From positions 1 through 64,000 of the forward strand of contig NZ_JAACFS010000030.1 in the NCBI RefSeq assembly GCF_029051645.1: a stretch of 64,000 nt of DNA, in the 5' to 3' direction. This document shows, piece by piece, positions 1-8,132 of the stretch. The DNA comes from Bradyrhizobium sp. CSA112 (GTDB lineage Bacteria; Pseudomonadota; Alphaproteobacteria; Rhizobiales; Xanthobacteraceae). The stretch's first letter is position 1; each line of letters starts with the position of its first letter. The notes beneath the pieces are model-generated. The model made no database searches and was not told the DNA's origin. It saw only the letters and a program-made list of their open reading frames with translations. A program made the position numbers and the translations under genes.

Positions 1-46
1 GAGCCATCCGCTCCCAAGCCGCGTCGCTCAAAACCAAACGATCCAT
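1..46 (-). CDS. IS5-family transposase, N-terminal fragment (runs off the left edge)
   Basis: Read on the minus strand, an ATG at 46 opens a frame giving MDRLVLSDAAWERMA, which continues past position 1. This Asp-Arg-Leu-Val-Leu-Ser-Asp-x-x-Trp opening is how many IS5-type (IS1031/IS402-like) transposases begin, with the helix-turn-helix to follow. Only 15 codons are visible, so the catalytic DDE residues cannot be seen and intactness is unknown. The family is recognised from memory of such N-termini. Confidence 0.7.
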   Translation of the reverse strand, partial: MDRLVLSDAAWERMA

Positions 47-115
47 CACACCCAAGGCCGCCTCCCAAAAAGCAGCCTTGAATCTGATTTGCTCCTAAAA
101 GGGAATCCTTAGAGT
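1..115. mobile_element. End of an IS5-like insertion sequence
   Basis: The transposase start at 46 is followed outward by about 60 bp of non-coding sequence with a TCC/GGA-rich stretch near 95-113, where a terminal inverted repeat would be expected. The other end lies outside the window, so neither the inverted repeat nor the target duplication can be confirmed and the outer boundary is approximate. The element abuts the promoter region of the small exported-protein gene that starts at 196. Confidence 0.5.
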
Positions 116-195
116 CCACACCACCTAGCCAATCATGTCGTTGTCCAATAGAACGGCGCGCGGCGCGGTTGGTCTGGCATTTTTCGAGAGGTTGT

Positions 196-612
196 ATGAT
201 TTCATTCGCACGTATGGCCCGCGCAGGCGCCGCTTCGCTCTTGCTGATCGGGGCGGCCTTGCCGTTCGGCGCTGCACGGGCCGATAACGGATTCCCGTTC
301 GGCGCGGAAATGACACTCGACGTGGACCGTCAACGCGGGTCGAAACGGATTCCCAACCTGGAGATTGGCGACAAGGGCGAGGTGATCCTCGAACTCTGGT
401 GCAAGGGCGGCAAGGGCCAGTTCTCGGTGGCGGGAAATACCGTGATCTTCGTTCCCGGCGCGATGGAGAACCGGCCCTGTCCGCCGGACCGGGCGCAGGC
501 CGATGACGAGTTGATCGCGGCCCTGACGGAAGCGGGCACCTGGAAGCGGCAAGGCGATTTCGTGTCGTTCATCGGCGCAAAGACGCTGCGGTTTCGTATC
601 AACACGAACTAG
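196..612 (+). CDS. Small exported protein, META/HslJ-like
   Basis: 138 residues from the ATG at 196, which has GAGAGG six bases upstream; an in-frame ATG at 169 lacks a good ribosome site. Residues 1-29 form a signal peptide ending in an Ala-Arg-Ala cleavage site, so the product is probably periplasmic. The mature part has two cysteines (Trp-Cys-Lys and Arg-Pro-Cys-Pro) and alternating strands ending in Leu-Arg-Phe, loosely like META/HslJ small beta proteins; that family link is a guess. The stop is 9 bp from the stop of the convergent gene. An insertion sequence ends about 80 bp upstream and could affect expression. Confidence 0.75.
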   Translation: MISFARMARAGAASLLLIGAALPFGAARADNGFPFGAEMTLDVDRQRGSKRIPNLEIGDKGEVILELWCKGGKGQFSVAGNTVIFVPGAMENRPCPPDRAQADDELIAALTEAGTWKRQGDFVSFIGAKTLRFRINTN

Positions 613-621
613 GTCTGGGAG

Positions 622-1338
622 TTACTGCGTCGCAATCAAGCCGCTGGCGGTGGCAATGACCCAGCGGTTGCCCCAGCGCACGATGGACTCCACGCGTCCG
701 ATTCCGGGAATTGTGTCGCCGCGTGCGGCCATCCGGATACCGTCAGGACCTTCGAGAACGGCGGTGCCGTCCCGGACATCGACAACCGTCCAGCCGGGAA
801 TCGTCGCCGGCTTGGTTTCCGGCGCCGCCACCAAGGGCTGCCGCATCGCGATCGCAGCGGCGGAAGGGCTCGCATTGGCCTGGGAGGCCGGGCTCGCAGA
901 CGGACGTGCACCGCCCGGCAACAGGGCGGATGGCTTGGGAATGCTTCCGACAATGGCGGGCGAATCGGATGCGGATGCCGCCCTTCGAGCGCCTTCAATC
1001 CTGCCGCTTGATCGTGCTTCAGGAATTCGCGGCGAGGGCGCTTCTTTCAGCGCAACTTCTACAAGTCCGAATTCGCTTGCGAACTGGGGCCAATTCAACC
1101 CGCCGGCCCATCCCAGTCCAAAGCTTGCCACCAATGCTACGGCGACCAGCAAAGCGGTGCGTGCCCGATCGCCAAATGGCTCCCGCACCACCAAGACGTC
1201 GTCGCGATCGGGTTTAAGGAAATTCCACAAGCTCGCGGGTTGCTCCGGCCGCAGGCCGCCAACCACATTCCCCGACCAGATCTCAAAGGTACTCGGCTCG
1301 CGGTTTTGCATGGCGTGGCCCACGTTTTGGTGAACCAA
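622..1338 (-). CDS. Single-pass inner-membrane protein with periplasmic C-terminal domain
   Basis: 238 residues. A cytoplasmic segment of about 60 residues is followed by one transmembrane helix (about 62-80), a long Ala/Pro/Ser-rich linker, and a compact C-terminal domain of about 60 residues (from Gly-Trp-Thr-Val-Val). This domain contains an Ala-Arg-Gly-Asp-Thr-Ile-Pro-Gly turn, reminiscent of GspC/PilP-type periplasmic modules. The start drawn is a TTG preceded by AGAGGG; an ATG at 1311 is the alternative. No catalytic motif is visible. The topology would suit a scaffold between membrane and periplasm, but there is no secretion operon nearby and the function is unknown. Confidence 0.7.
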   Translation of the reverse strand: MVHQNVGHAMQNREPSTFEIWSGNVVGGLRPEQPASLWNFLKPDRDDVLVVREPFGDRARTALLVAVALVASFGLGWAGGLNWPQFASEFGLVEVALKEAPSPRIPEARSSGRIEGARRAASASDSPAIVGSIPKPSALLPGGARPSASPASQANASPSAAAIAMRQPLVAAPETKPATIPGWTVVDVRDGTAVLEGPDGIRMAARGDTIPGIGRVESIVRWGNRWVIATASGLIATQ

Positions 1339-1466
1339 TGATGTCCCTCTAAGCTGAATCGAATCTTAACAATCAAAGCCCGCGGCCAGATCATTGCGCA
1401 CTGTCCTGCGGCGGGAAGCATGGATACGCGCAGCCTGCCGCTCGCCCTATCGGGTTGGCACCCGGA

Positions 1467-2669
1467 TCACTTCCACACCGACTTGTCCGCGTCCCAGCGC
1501 TGGCCCTTGAACTCCTTGGCCAGCGCCTCGACCGAGCCATTGTCGTCCTTTGGCTCGCCGCCTTCCTCGTCGCCGGTGGATTCTTCGGACAGGTTCAGCT
1601 TGGGGCCGGTGCCTTCATCTGATGTCGTGATCACCGGGCTCGAGATCCACAGCATCAGCCGGTCGGTTGCGCCCGGTTTGTCCGGCGAGACCAGCGCGGT
1701 GACCTCGACGCTTTCGGTGAGCGCGAGCGGTGGATAGATCGGGCTTGGCCGCTTGAAGGTCAACGTCAGTTTTCCGGTATTGGCGTCCCAGTCGGCGCCC
1801 GCTGGCTTGGCGGCGAGTGTTCTAGAGAGCACGGCTGATATTGCTGTCGCGATCTTGTCCCTGTTGATCTTGTCGCCGTCGCGCCATTCGGCCGCAGCAA
1901 AGCGGATGGTGCGATCCATCTCGACAGAGCCGCTGGTCCATCCCGCCGCGACCACGCCCGGCATCGATTTGGCTTTCGCAATCAGCGCAGCCGTGCGCTC
2001 CGGATCGGCCGTGAGGTTGATGGTCTGCTCGCCGGCGCGCAGCGCATCGCAGGAGATCGAAAGGCTCGATAGTCCGACCTCGACGGCCTCGCCCTTCAGG
2101 CTTTTGAGGAAATCGAGCGCGGCGTCGAGCTTGACCCGCACGCCGAACGCCTCAGGCGAAACGTCGGTAAAATCCTTCGGCGCCGGCGTGATGCCGTCGT
2201 CGCTGGTCTGGTTGTCCAGATATTCCTTCTCGCTGAGATCGGAATTATCCGTCGAGGTCACTTCAGTCACGGTCTGGCCAATCGTGATCTGGCCGCGGAA
2301 TTCGAAGGTGTCGCCGACAGGCTTACGCGACAGCTTGACGATGACCGGCTGCTTGTCACCGAGGCTTTGCGTGGTGCCGGTCAGGTTCTGCCCGTTGAGG
2401 ACAGCGAGATTGGCGACGAAGCGGTCCTTGCGGTCGGAGCCCTTCGCGACGGGGTAGCAGACGTCGAGGGTAGCTGCGATGACGTTCTTGCCCTGGCGCG
2501 TCTCCTTCAGCACGACGTCGGCATTGCCGTCCATCAGGCCGTCGAGCGCGGTGAAATAGCGCGTCTCGGTCGCGCCCGGCGCCGTCTTGGAGGGGAGTTT
2601 CATCTGGGCGAAAGCGAGGCTCGGGGAGACCGTCGCCAGACCGAGCAGGAGAAGGAAGCGCACGCGCAT
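1467..2669 (-). CDS. Exported protein of unknown function
   Basis: 400 residues with a clear signal peptide (residues 1-22, cleavage after Phe-Ala-Gln region), ATG start and an AGGGAA ribosome site. The mature protein looks like a soluble periplasmic protein of repeated beta/alpha character, with no cysteine-rich, metal-binding or hydrolase motif that I recognise. It lies directly downstream of groEL on the same strand, but a strong terminator at 2772-2810 separates them, so it probably has its own promoter in the approximately 100 bp between. Not recognised as a named family. Confidence 0.7.
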   Translation of the reverse strand: MRVRFLLLLGLATVSPSLAFAQMKLPSKTAPGATETRYFTALDGLMDGNADVVLKETRQGKNVIAATLDVCYPVAKGSDRKDRFVANLAVLNGQNLTGTTQSLGDKQPVIVKLSRKPVGDTFEFRGQITIGQTVTEVTSTDNSDLSEKEYLDNQTSDDGITPAPKDFTDVSPEAFGVRVKLDAALDFLKSLKGEAVEVGLSSLSISCDALRAGEQTINLTADPERTAALIAKAKSMPGVVAAGWTSGSVEMDRTIRFAAAEWRDGDKINRDKIATAISAVLSRTLAAKPAGADWDANTGKLTLTFKRPSPIYPPLALTESVEVTALVSPDKPGATDRLMLWISSPVITTSDEGTGPKLNLSEESTGDEEGGEPKDDNGSVEALAKEFKGQRWDADKSVWK

Positions 2670-2771
2670 ATGAAATTCCCTGAAACGATGGATTCGGCAG
2701 GGTCGTAAGTAGCAAACCCCGCCAGCATTTTCGAGCCAAGCACGTCCTGACCGATTGGGCCCGCATCATCC

Positions 2772-2810
2772 CAAAAAAGCCAAAAAAGAAGGCCGCCCGG
2801 AGGCGGCCTT
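2772..2810 (-). terminator. Rho-independent terminator of groESL
   Basis: A perfect 9-bp stem (AAGGCCGCC at 2789-2797 with GGCGGCCTT at 2802-2810) closes a four-base loop. On the minus strand it is followed by two T-rich runs (the A runs at 2773-2778 and 2782-2787 on the plus strand). It lies about 28 bp past the groEL stop. Confidence 0.85.
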
Positions 2811-2837
2811 CGACTAATTGATCGGGAACACCGGGCC

Positions 2838-4484
2838 TTAGAAGCCCATGCCGCCCATTCCACCCATGCCGCCGCCACCGCCGGGCATCGCCGGCGCGGA
2901 CTCCTTCGGCAGTTCGGCGACCATGGCCTCGGTGGTCACCAGGAGGCCGGCGACCGAGGAGGCGTCCTGCAGCGCAGTGCGCACCACCTTGGCCGGATCG
3001 ATGATGCCCTTGTCGACCATGTCGACATATTCCTCGGTCTGGGCGTCGAAGCCGTAGGTCTCCGACTTGTTCTCGAGGATCTTGCCGACCACGATCGAGC
3101 CTTCGACACCGGCGTTTTCCGAGATCTGGCGCAACGGGGCTTCCAGCGCCTTCAGCACGATATTGATACCGGCCTGGACGTCGGAATTGTCGTTGTTGAT
3201 GCGGCCGACGGCCTTCTTGGCGCGCAGCAGCGCCACGCCGCCGCCCGGCACGATGCCTTCCTGGACGGCCGCGCGCGTCGCGTTGAGGGCGTCCTCGACG
3301 CGGTCCTTCTTCTCCTTGACCTCGACCTCGGTCGCGCCGCCGACGCGGATCACCGCGACGCCGCCGGCGAGCTTGGCCAGACGTTCCTGCAGCTTCTCGC
3401 GGTCGTAGTCCGAGGTGGTTTCCTCGATCTGCGACTTGATCTGCGTGACGCGGGATTCGATGTCCTTCTTCTTGCCCGCGCCCTTGACGATGGTGGTGTT
3501 TTCCTTGTCGATGACCACCTTGCCGGCGCGGCCGAGCATGTTGATGGTGACGCTTTCGAGCTTCATGCCGAGCTCATCGGAGATCAGCTGACCGCCGGTC
3601 AGGATCGCGATGTCTTCCAGCATCGCCTTGCGGCGGTCGCCGAAGCCCGGCGCCTTGACGGCGGCAACCTTCAGGCCGCCGCGCAGGCGGTTGACCACGA
3701 GGGTTGCCAGCGCCTCACCCTCGACGTCCTCGGCGATGATCAGGAGCGGGCGGCCGGACTGCACCACGGCTTCCAGCACCGGCAGCATCGACTGCAGGCC
3801 GGACAGCTTCTTCTCGTGCAAGAGCACGTAGACGTCTTCCAGCTCAGCGGTCATCTTTTCGGCGTTGGTGATGAAATAGGGCGACAGGTAACCGCGGTCG
3901 AACTTCATGCCCTCGACGATGTCGACCTCGGTCTCGAGCGACTTGTTTTCCTCGACCGTGATGACGCCTTCATTGCCGACCTTCTGCATCGCCTGCGCGA
4001 TCATCTTGCCGATGGCGGTGTCGCCGTTGGCCGAGATGGTGCCGATCTGGGCGACTTCGGACGAGGAGGCGACCGGCTTGGCGCGCTTCTCGATGTCCTT
4101 GACAACGGCGTGGACCGCGATGTCGATGCCGCGCTTGAGGTCCATCGGGTTCATGCCGGCGGCGACCGCCTTGCCGCCTTCGCGCACGATCGCCTGCGCC
4201 AGCACGGTTGCAGTCGTCGTGCCGTCGCCGGCGGTGTCGTTGGTCTTGGAGGCGACTTCGCGCAGCATCTGCGCGCCCATGTTCTCGAACTTGTCCTCGA
4301 GCTCGATTTCCTTGGCGACGGTGACGCCGTCCTTGGTGATGCGGGGAGCGCCGAAGCTCTTTTCGATCACGACGTTGCGGCCCTTCGGACCGAGCGTCAC
4401 CTTCACCGCATTGGCGAGAACGTCGACGCCGCGCAGCATGCGGTCGCGGGCGTCGCCGGAAAATTTAACGTCTTTGGCAGCCAT
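2838..4484 (-). CDS. groEL: Chaperonin GroEL (Hsp60)
   Basis: 548 residues, standard for GroEL. It forms the 14-mer that encloses and refolds substrate proteins in an ATP-driven cycle with GroES. Visible hallmarks are the N-terminal Ala-Ala-Lys-Asp-Val-Lys-Phe start, the nucleotide-binding GDGTTTATVLAQ motif, the AGMNPMDLKRGI segment, and the Gly-Gly-Met repeat tail. It lies downstream of groES on the same strand, but the gap is about 310 bp, much longer than in most groESL operons, and is filled with hairpin-forming repeats. Expression probably depends on the CIRCE-controlled groES promoter. Rhizobia often carry several groEL copies; this one has the general housekeeping sequence type. Confidence 0.98.
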   Translation of the reverse strand: MAAKDVKFSGDARDRMLRGVDVLANAVKVTLGPKGRNVVIEKSFGAPRITKDGVTVAKEIELEDKFENMGAQMLREVASKTNDTAGDGTTTATVLAQAIVREGGKAVAAGMNPMDLKRGIDIAVHAVVKDIEKRAKPVASSSEVAQIGTISANGDTAIGKMIAQAMQKVGNEGVITVEENKSLETEVDIVEGMKFDRGYLSPYFITNAEKMTAELEDVYVLLHEKKLSGLQSMLPVLEAVVQSGRPLLIIAEDVEGEALATLVVNRLRGGLKVAAVKAPGFGDRRKAMLEDIAILTGGQLISDELGMKLESVTINMLGRAGKVVIDKENTTIVKGAGKKKDIESRVTQIKSQIEETTSDYDREKLQERLAKLAGGVAVIRVGGATEVEVKEKKDRVEDALNATRAAVQEGIVPGGGVALLRAKKAVGRINNDNSDVQAGINIVLKALEAPLRQISENAGVEGSIVVGKILENKSETYGFDAQTEEYVDMVDKGIIDPAKVVRTALQDASSVAGLLVTTEAMVAELPKESAPAMPGGGGGMGGMGGMGF

Positions 4485-4548
4485 TGTTTGGACTCCTGAA
4501 TGAATGGATACGGTTGCTTGCCGCCTGTCATCGCCGGGTCTTCTTCCC

Positions 4549-4745
4549 CTCTCCCCTTGTGGGAGAGGGTGGATCGAATGAGCGATAGCTCATTCGAGAC
4601 GGGTGAGGGGTCTGTCTCCGCGGATGGAGACCCCTCATCCGGCGCGCTTTGCGCGCCACCTTCTCCCACCCCCAACTCGGGTTTACCCGAGTTGGGCATC
4701 TTAACTTTGTCGAAGTCGGATAAATCCGACTTCGATGGGAGAAGG
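4549..4745. repeat. Hairpin-rich repeat element inside the groES-groEL gap
   Basis: The 309-bp spacer between groES and groEL holds four perfect inverted repeats: 4575-4596 (9-bp arms, GATA loop), 4641-4657 (GGCGCGC arms, TTT loop), 4671-4696 (12-bp arms, TT loop) and 4711-4734 (11-bp arms, AA loop). They are framed by CCCCTCTCCC and GGGAGAAGGG-type flanks of the same class as the elements near 13.5 and 39.4 kb. No reading frame here looks real. Confidence 0.8.
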
Positions 4746-4793
4746 GAAGAAGTGATTGCGCCGACGACCCTGCGCGGCGGCTATTGGTTGGCC

Positions 4794-5090
4794 TCAGCTC
4801 AGCACGCCCATGATGTCGGACTCCTTCATGATCAGGAGTTCCTCGCCGTCGAGCTTGACCTCGGTGCCCGACCATTTGCCGAACAGCACGCGGTCGCCGA
4901 CCTTGAGGTCGATCGGAATCAGCTTGCCGGCCTCGTCGCGGCCGCCCGGGCCCACGGCGGTGACTTCACCCTGTGACGGCTTTTCCTTGGCGCTGTCGGG
5001 AATGATGATGCCGCCCTTGGTCTTCTCTTCGGCATCGATGCGCTTGACCACGACGCGGTCGTGCAGCGGGCGGAATTTGGATTTGGCCAT
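4794..5090 (-). CDS. groES: Co-chaperonin GroES (Hsp10)
   Basis: 98 residues, full length. GroES caps the GroEL ring to form the folding chamber. The FRPLHDRVVVKR opening, the mobile-loop region around residues 16-32 (Glu-Glu-Lys-Thr-Lys-Gly-Gly-Ile-Ile-Ile-Pro) and the YxGxE-type ending are typical. It is the first gene of the groES-groEL operon; a CIRCE operator lies 108 bp upstream of its start. A GGAGAC ribosome site precedes the ATG. Confidence 0.98.
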   Translation of the reverse strand: MAKSKFRPLHDRVVVKRIDAEEKTKGGIIIPDSAKEKPSQGEVTAVGPGGRDEAGKLIPIDLKVGDRVLFGKWSGTEVKLDGEELLIMKESDIMGVLS

Positions 5091-5197
5091 GACGTCTCCT
5101 CTTGAAGTTCCGTGGAAGGCGTGGTTTCAGGTCTGTGCCACGAAAATGGCTGATAATGCCGCGTATTCGACGCCGCCCCGGGCGGGACAGCACGACC

Positions 5198-5224
5198 TTA
5201 GCAATCGTTGTATTTGAGTGCTAA
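5198..5224 (-). promoter_or_regulatory. CIRCE operator upstream of groES (HrcA site)
   Basis: A 9-9-9 arrangement, TTAGCAATC then nine bases then GAGTGCTAA, matches the CIRCE consensus TTAGCACTC-N9-GAGTGCTAA with one change in the left arm. CIRCE is the operator bound by the HrcA repressor. Its position 108-134 bp before groES places it near the promoter or the start of the mRNA. Confidence 0.9.
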
Positions 5225-5427
5225 ACGTGGGGCCGGGAAATATGGCTTGGCGCTGATGCTGTCAAGCAAACAAGGGGGTTAAGGCCTTCTTGAGGCCAAT
5301 ATAGGATGGTCCCACAGAAACCAAATCGGCGCAGTGACGTAATTTTAACCGACGTCATTGCTCCGGCAGGCTTTTTACGGTTGGCTGCTTGACGGGAGCG
5401 GCCAGGGAATTTGCTCGGGGGAATGCG

Positions 5428-5943
5428 ATGATCAGCTCACGTAATGCGCGTACGGTTGCCAATCTGGCGATCGCGTCGGCGCTGACGATCTTGCTGGCGG
5501 CGTGCAGCAGCATGAGCCTGCCGTCGCTGTCGTCCAGTCCGCCCCCCGACGCCGAGCCCGGCGTTGCGCCCGAAATGCCGGCAACCATCCGCTCCGACGA
5601 GATCGTCGGCCGCTGGGGTCTCGCCTCGTTCCAGAATCCCAACGACCGCGCCCGCACCGAAGCGGCGGCACGCGGGCAGTGCAAGCAGCCTTATGTGATC
5701 GGCGCCGGCGCTTCCGGCGGCGTCGTCATGCATCTGGCCGACCAGGCCACCCCGCAGGAACTGCGCCTCAAGGGCAGCCCGAGCGGCAAGAACTATATCG
5801 GTCCGGCCGGTCCCGCCGGCGGCGAACAGGACCGCGAGATCGTCTCGTTCGACGGCCGCGTGCTCGTGACCCGCTTCATCGAAAAGGACGCCGCGGTCCG
5901 TTACGGCAACATGGTCTATGTCCGCTGCGCGCCGCGGGCGTGA
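5428..5943 (+). CDS. Outer-membrane-type lipoprotein of unknown function
   Basis: 171 residues from the ATG at 5428, preceded by a GGGGGA ribosome site. The leader ends in the lipobox Leu-Ala-Ala-Cys followed by Ser-Ser, so it should be processed by Lgt and LspA (lspA is in this window). A Ser/Pro-rich tether follows, then a domain beginning Gly-Arg-Trp-Gly-Leu-Ala-Ser-Phe with cysteines in Gln-Cys-Lys and Arg-Cys-Ala that could pair. The domain is about 110 residues and I do not recognise a family, though it resembles short lipoproteins common in Bradyrhizobium. Confidence 0.8.
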   Translation: MISSRNARTVANLAIASALTILLAACSSMSLPSLSSSPPPDAEPGVAPEMPATIRSDEIVGRWGLASFQNPNDRARTEAAARGQCKQPYVIGAGASGGVVMHLADQATPQELRLKGSPSGKNYIGPAGPAGGEQDREIVSFDGRVLVTRFIEKDAAVRYGNMVYVRCAPRA

Positions 5944-5961
5944 GGTTGCGACACCCTCGCT

Positions 5962-6063
5962 CGTCATGCCCGCGAAGGCGAGCATCCAGTACGCCGCGGC
6001 CTCTCCGCTGAATCGCTGACGTCTCTGGGATACTGGATCATCCGCTTTCGCGGATGATGACGG
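5962..6063. repeat. Dispersed ~100-bp palindromic repeat, class B, copy 1
   Basis: It begins CGTCATGCCCGCGAAGGCG, contains CATCCAGTACGCCGCGG, and ends CTTTCGCGGATGATGACGG, which is roughly complementary to its beginning. A second copy of very similar sequence lies at 32007-32107. It sits between convergent genes (the lipoprotein and cheZ). Confidence 0.85.
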
Positions 6064-6096
6064 TAGAGGACGGCGGGGGGGGGGGACGAGCCCAAC

Positions 6097-6126
6097 AAAA
6101 AAACGCCGGCGTCTCGCCGGCGTTTT
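6097..6126. terminator. Bidirectional terminator between lipoprotein gene and cheZ
   Basis: A perfect CGCCGGCG stem (6104-6111 and 6115-6122) with a TCT loop is flanked by seven A on the left (6097-6103) and four T on the right, so it can end transcription from both sides, best for the minus-strand cheZ. Confidence 0.85.
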
Positions 6127-6150
6127 GCTTAGTCGGCGTTAATCAGCCGA

Positions 6151-6927
6151 TCAATCGAACAGGGCGTCGATGTCGTCCTGCGAGGCGTGGCCGACGTCGC
6201 CGTCGAGCTTCGGGCCGTTGAGCAGCTTGGCGTCGCCTTCGCGGGTGTCGACGATCGGCGCGGCATGAGCCTTGATCGCATCGACGCCGCCCCAGATGTC
6301 CATCATCGTGTAGATGTGCTGCTCGATGAACTTCATCGTGGTCATCACCTTGCTGATGCGCTGGCCGGTGAGGTCCTGGAAGTTGCAGGCTTCGAAAATC
6401 GAGACGACGCGCTCCTGGATCTCCTCGCTGAGCAGCTTCTGCTGGTCGGGCGAGATGTTCTTGGACAGCGCGGTCGCCGCCTGGTCGATCGCTTCGGTGG
6501 CTTCCAGAATCTGCTGCGTGGCCTGTTCGGTGCCGCCGACGACGGCGCCGAGTTCGCCGTTGACCTTGGCCATTTCCTGGCCGTCGAAACTCTTGCCGTG
6601 CAGCGTAGCGATCTCGCGCTTGGTACGGTTGATGGCGTCGTGAATGAGATCGAGCTCGACTTTCAGCTTCGCGCACTGCTCGATCTGGGCGCGATAGGTT
6701 TCCAGCAACGCGTGGGCGTCGGCGGTCTCACGCGCGATATCCGTGGTGACGGTCGAGCCGTCGCGGGCGTGGCCGAAGCCGGCCATCTGTGCGCGGATCG
6801 CGCGCAACTCGGCCATGATCTCGCGATGCATCGGGCCGATCTCGCCGCCTTCGATCGCGGGCATGGTGATGGGCGAATCGCCCAGTATGGCTTGTTCGAT
6901 ACGAAAACGTTTGCGATTCACCGACAT
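6151..6927 (-). CDS. cheZ: Chemotaxis protein CheZ, CheY-P phosphatase
   Basis: 258 residues from the ATG at 6927, with AAGGGG about 12 bases upstream; a GTG seven codons earlier is possible. CheZ dephosphorylates CheY-P. Two signatures are clear: the catalytic helix motif CNFQDLTGQRISKV, placing the essential Gln at about residue 184, and a C-terminal CheY-docking peptide, Ser-Gln-Asp-Asp-Ile-Asp-Ala-Leu-Phe. The middle is helical with heptads, as expected for the long CheZ hairpin. No other chemotaxis genes adjoin it; a lone cheY-like gene lies at 49.3 kb. Many rhizobia use a CheY phosphate sink rather than CheZ, so its presence is informative. Confidence 0.88.
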   Translation of the reverse strand: MSVNRKRFRIEQAILGDSPITMPAIEGGEIGPMHREIMAELRAIRAQMAGFGHARDGSTVTTDIARETADAHALLETYRAQIEQCAKLKVELDLIHDAINRTKREIATLHGKSFDGQEMAKVNGELGAVVGGTEQATQQILEATEAIDQAATALSKNISPDQQKLLSEEIQERVVSIFEACNFQDLTGQRISKVMTTMKFIEQHIYTMMDIWGGVDAIKAHAAPIVDTREGDAKLLNGPKLDGDVGHASQDDIDALFD

Positions 6928-7232
6928 GAGTTTTTCCCACCCCTTCACTTCACGTGTGTTTTAGACCAGTGCCATTTAACGTGAGGTTCACGCCGGAACA
7001 TCGCGTGTCGGCGGTTTGCCCGCGGCCGCACACCAACGATTAACCATGAGGGAGGCCCGTTCATGCAAAATAAACGCTACCGGACAAATCCGCGTGCGAT
7101 TGCCGACGTGGTGAATCGAAACGCCTGATCTGTTTACCAAACCGATTAGGTTTTGATTTGTATTGATCGCGTGCAGCGGCGTTCGTCGAGCCGCCGCCAA
7201 CCCCGCAATGACGAACAGTACAGAGTACGTCG
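6928..7232. other. Intergenic region between divergent cheZ and L,D-transpeptidase
   Basis: 305 bp without a credible gene. It must hold both divergent promoters. I see no strong palindrome, riboswitch or sigma-54 site; base composition is more AT-rich around 7130-7165. Confidence 0.5.
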
Positions 7233-8027
7233 ATGTCCGGAAAAATCTCCCTTGCGCTCCTCGCGAGCGCGTCTTGCCTTTGCTTCGCCGGTGAGGCCTT
7301 GGCGATCGACGCCTCGCCAACAACCGAACCCACCGTGATCTACGCCCGCCAGCCTGCGCCGCTGCGGACCGCCTCTGCCGAGCGTTCGCGGATGGGCGGC
7401 GGCTTCATCGAATTCCTGTTCGGCGACCTGCCGCAGGGCGGGCGCTATCAGCGAGAGCCGGCCTATCAGCCGCAGCCCGATTACGGATATGGCGGGCGGC
7501 GCGCGCTGCTGCCGCCGATGGATCCGCAGCAGTCGATGCGCCACGAGGAGGAGGAGGCGTTCGATCCCGCGCAGCACCGGCTCGATCCGAGATACGAAAA
7601 GCAGGTGGTCGAGTATCACGGCAAGGAAAGCCCGGGCACCATCGTGATCGACACCCCGAACAAATTCCTGTTCTTGGTGCAGGGCGACGGCAAGGCGCTG
7701 CGCTACGGCGTCGGCGTCGGCCGTCCTGGCTTCACCTGGTCGGGTGTCAAAACGGTCTCCGCGAAGAAGGAATGGCCGGCCTGGACGCCGCCGCCGGAAA
7801 TGCTGGCGCGTCGTCCCGACCTGCCGCGGTACATGGAGGGCGGCGCGCAAAATCCGCTCGGCGCGCGCGCGATGTATCTGGGCTCTTCGCTCTACCGCAT
7901 CCACGGCTCCAACGAGCCCTGGACCATCGGCACCAATGTGTCGTCCGGCTGCATCCGGATGCGCAATGAGGACGTGATCGATCTCTACGGCCGCGTCAAT
8001 GTCGGCGCCAGGGTCGTGGTGATCTGA
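7233..8027 (+). CDS. Periplasmic L,D-transpeptidase (YkuD domain)
   Basis: 264 residues. A signal peptide spans residues 1-24 (cleavage near Ala-Leu-Ala), followed by a Pro/Gln/Tyr-rich, probably disordered linker to about residue 120 and a YkuD domain. The catalytic signature is complete: His-Gly-Ser-Asn (His about 224) and Ser-Ser-Gly-Cys-Ile-Arg-Met, putting the nucleophilic Cys near 240. Such enzymes make 3-3 peptidoglycan cross-links or attach proteins to peptidoglycan. It is monocistronic by layout, with its own terminator at 8133-8167. It belongs to the large rhizobial Erfk/YbiS/YcfS-like group; which reaction it performs cannot be told. Confidence 0.92.
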   Translation: MSGKISLALLASASCLCFAGEALAIDASPTTEPTVIYARQPAPLRTASAERSRMGGGFIEFLFGDLPQGGRYQREPAYQPQPDYGYGGRRALLPPMDPQQSMRHEEEEAFDPAQHRLDPRYEKQVVEYHGKESPGTIVIDTPNKFLFLVQGDGKALRYGVGVGRPGFTWSGVKTVSAKKEWPAWTPPPEMLARRPDLPRYMEGGAQNPLGARAMYLGSSLYRIHGSNEPWTIGTNVSSGCIRMRNEDVIDLYGRVNVGARVVVI

Positions 8028-8033
8028 TGATTC

Positions 8034-8126
8034 GCGTAGCCCGGATGGAGCGAAGCGCAATCCGGGGGCGGTATCGCCCGCGGAGCGACCTGTCCCGGAT
8101 TGCGCTTCGCTCCATCCGGGCTACGG
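8034..8126. repeat. Dispersed inverted repeat, class C
   Basis: The left arm CGTAGCCCGGATGGAGCGAA followed by GCGCAATCCGGG returns near its end as the reverse complement (8094-8126, ending CATCCGGGCTACGG). The arms are about 30 bp around a GC-rich loop. This arrangement is a widespread rhizobial intergenic repeat. It lies between convergent genes. Confidence 0.88.
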
Positions 8127-8132
8127 CAAAAT

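Noticed and set aside
3816..4499. 227-codon antisense frame in groEL
   Set aside because: Shadow of groEL; the composition is His/Asp/Gly-rich as expected for antisense reading.
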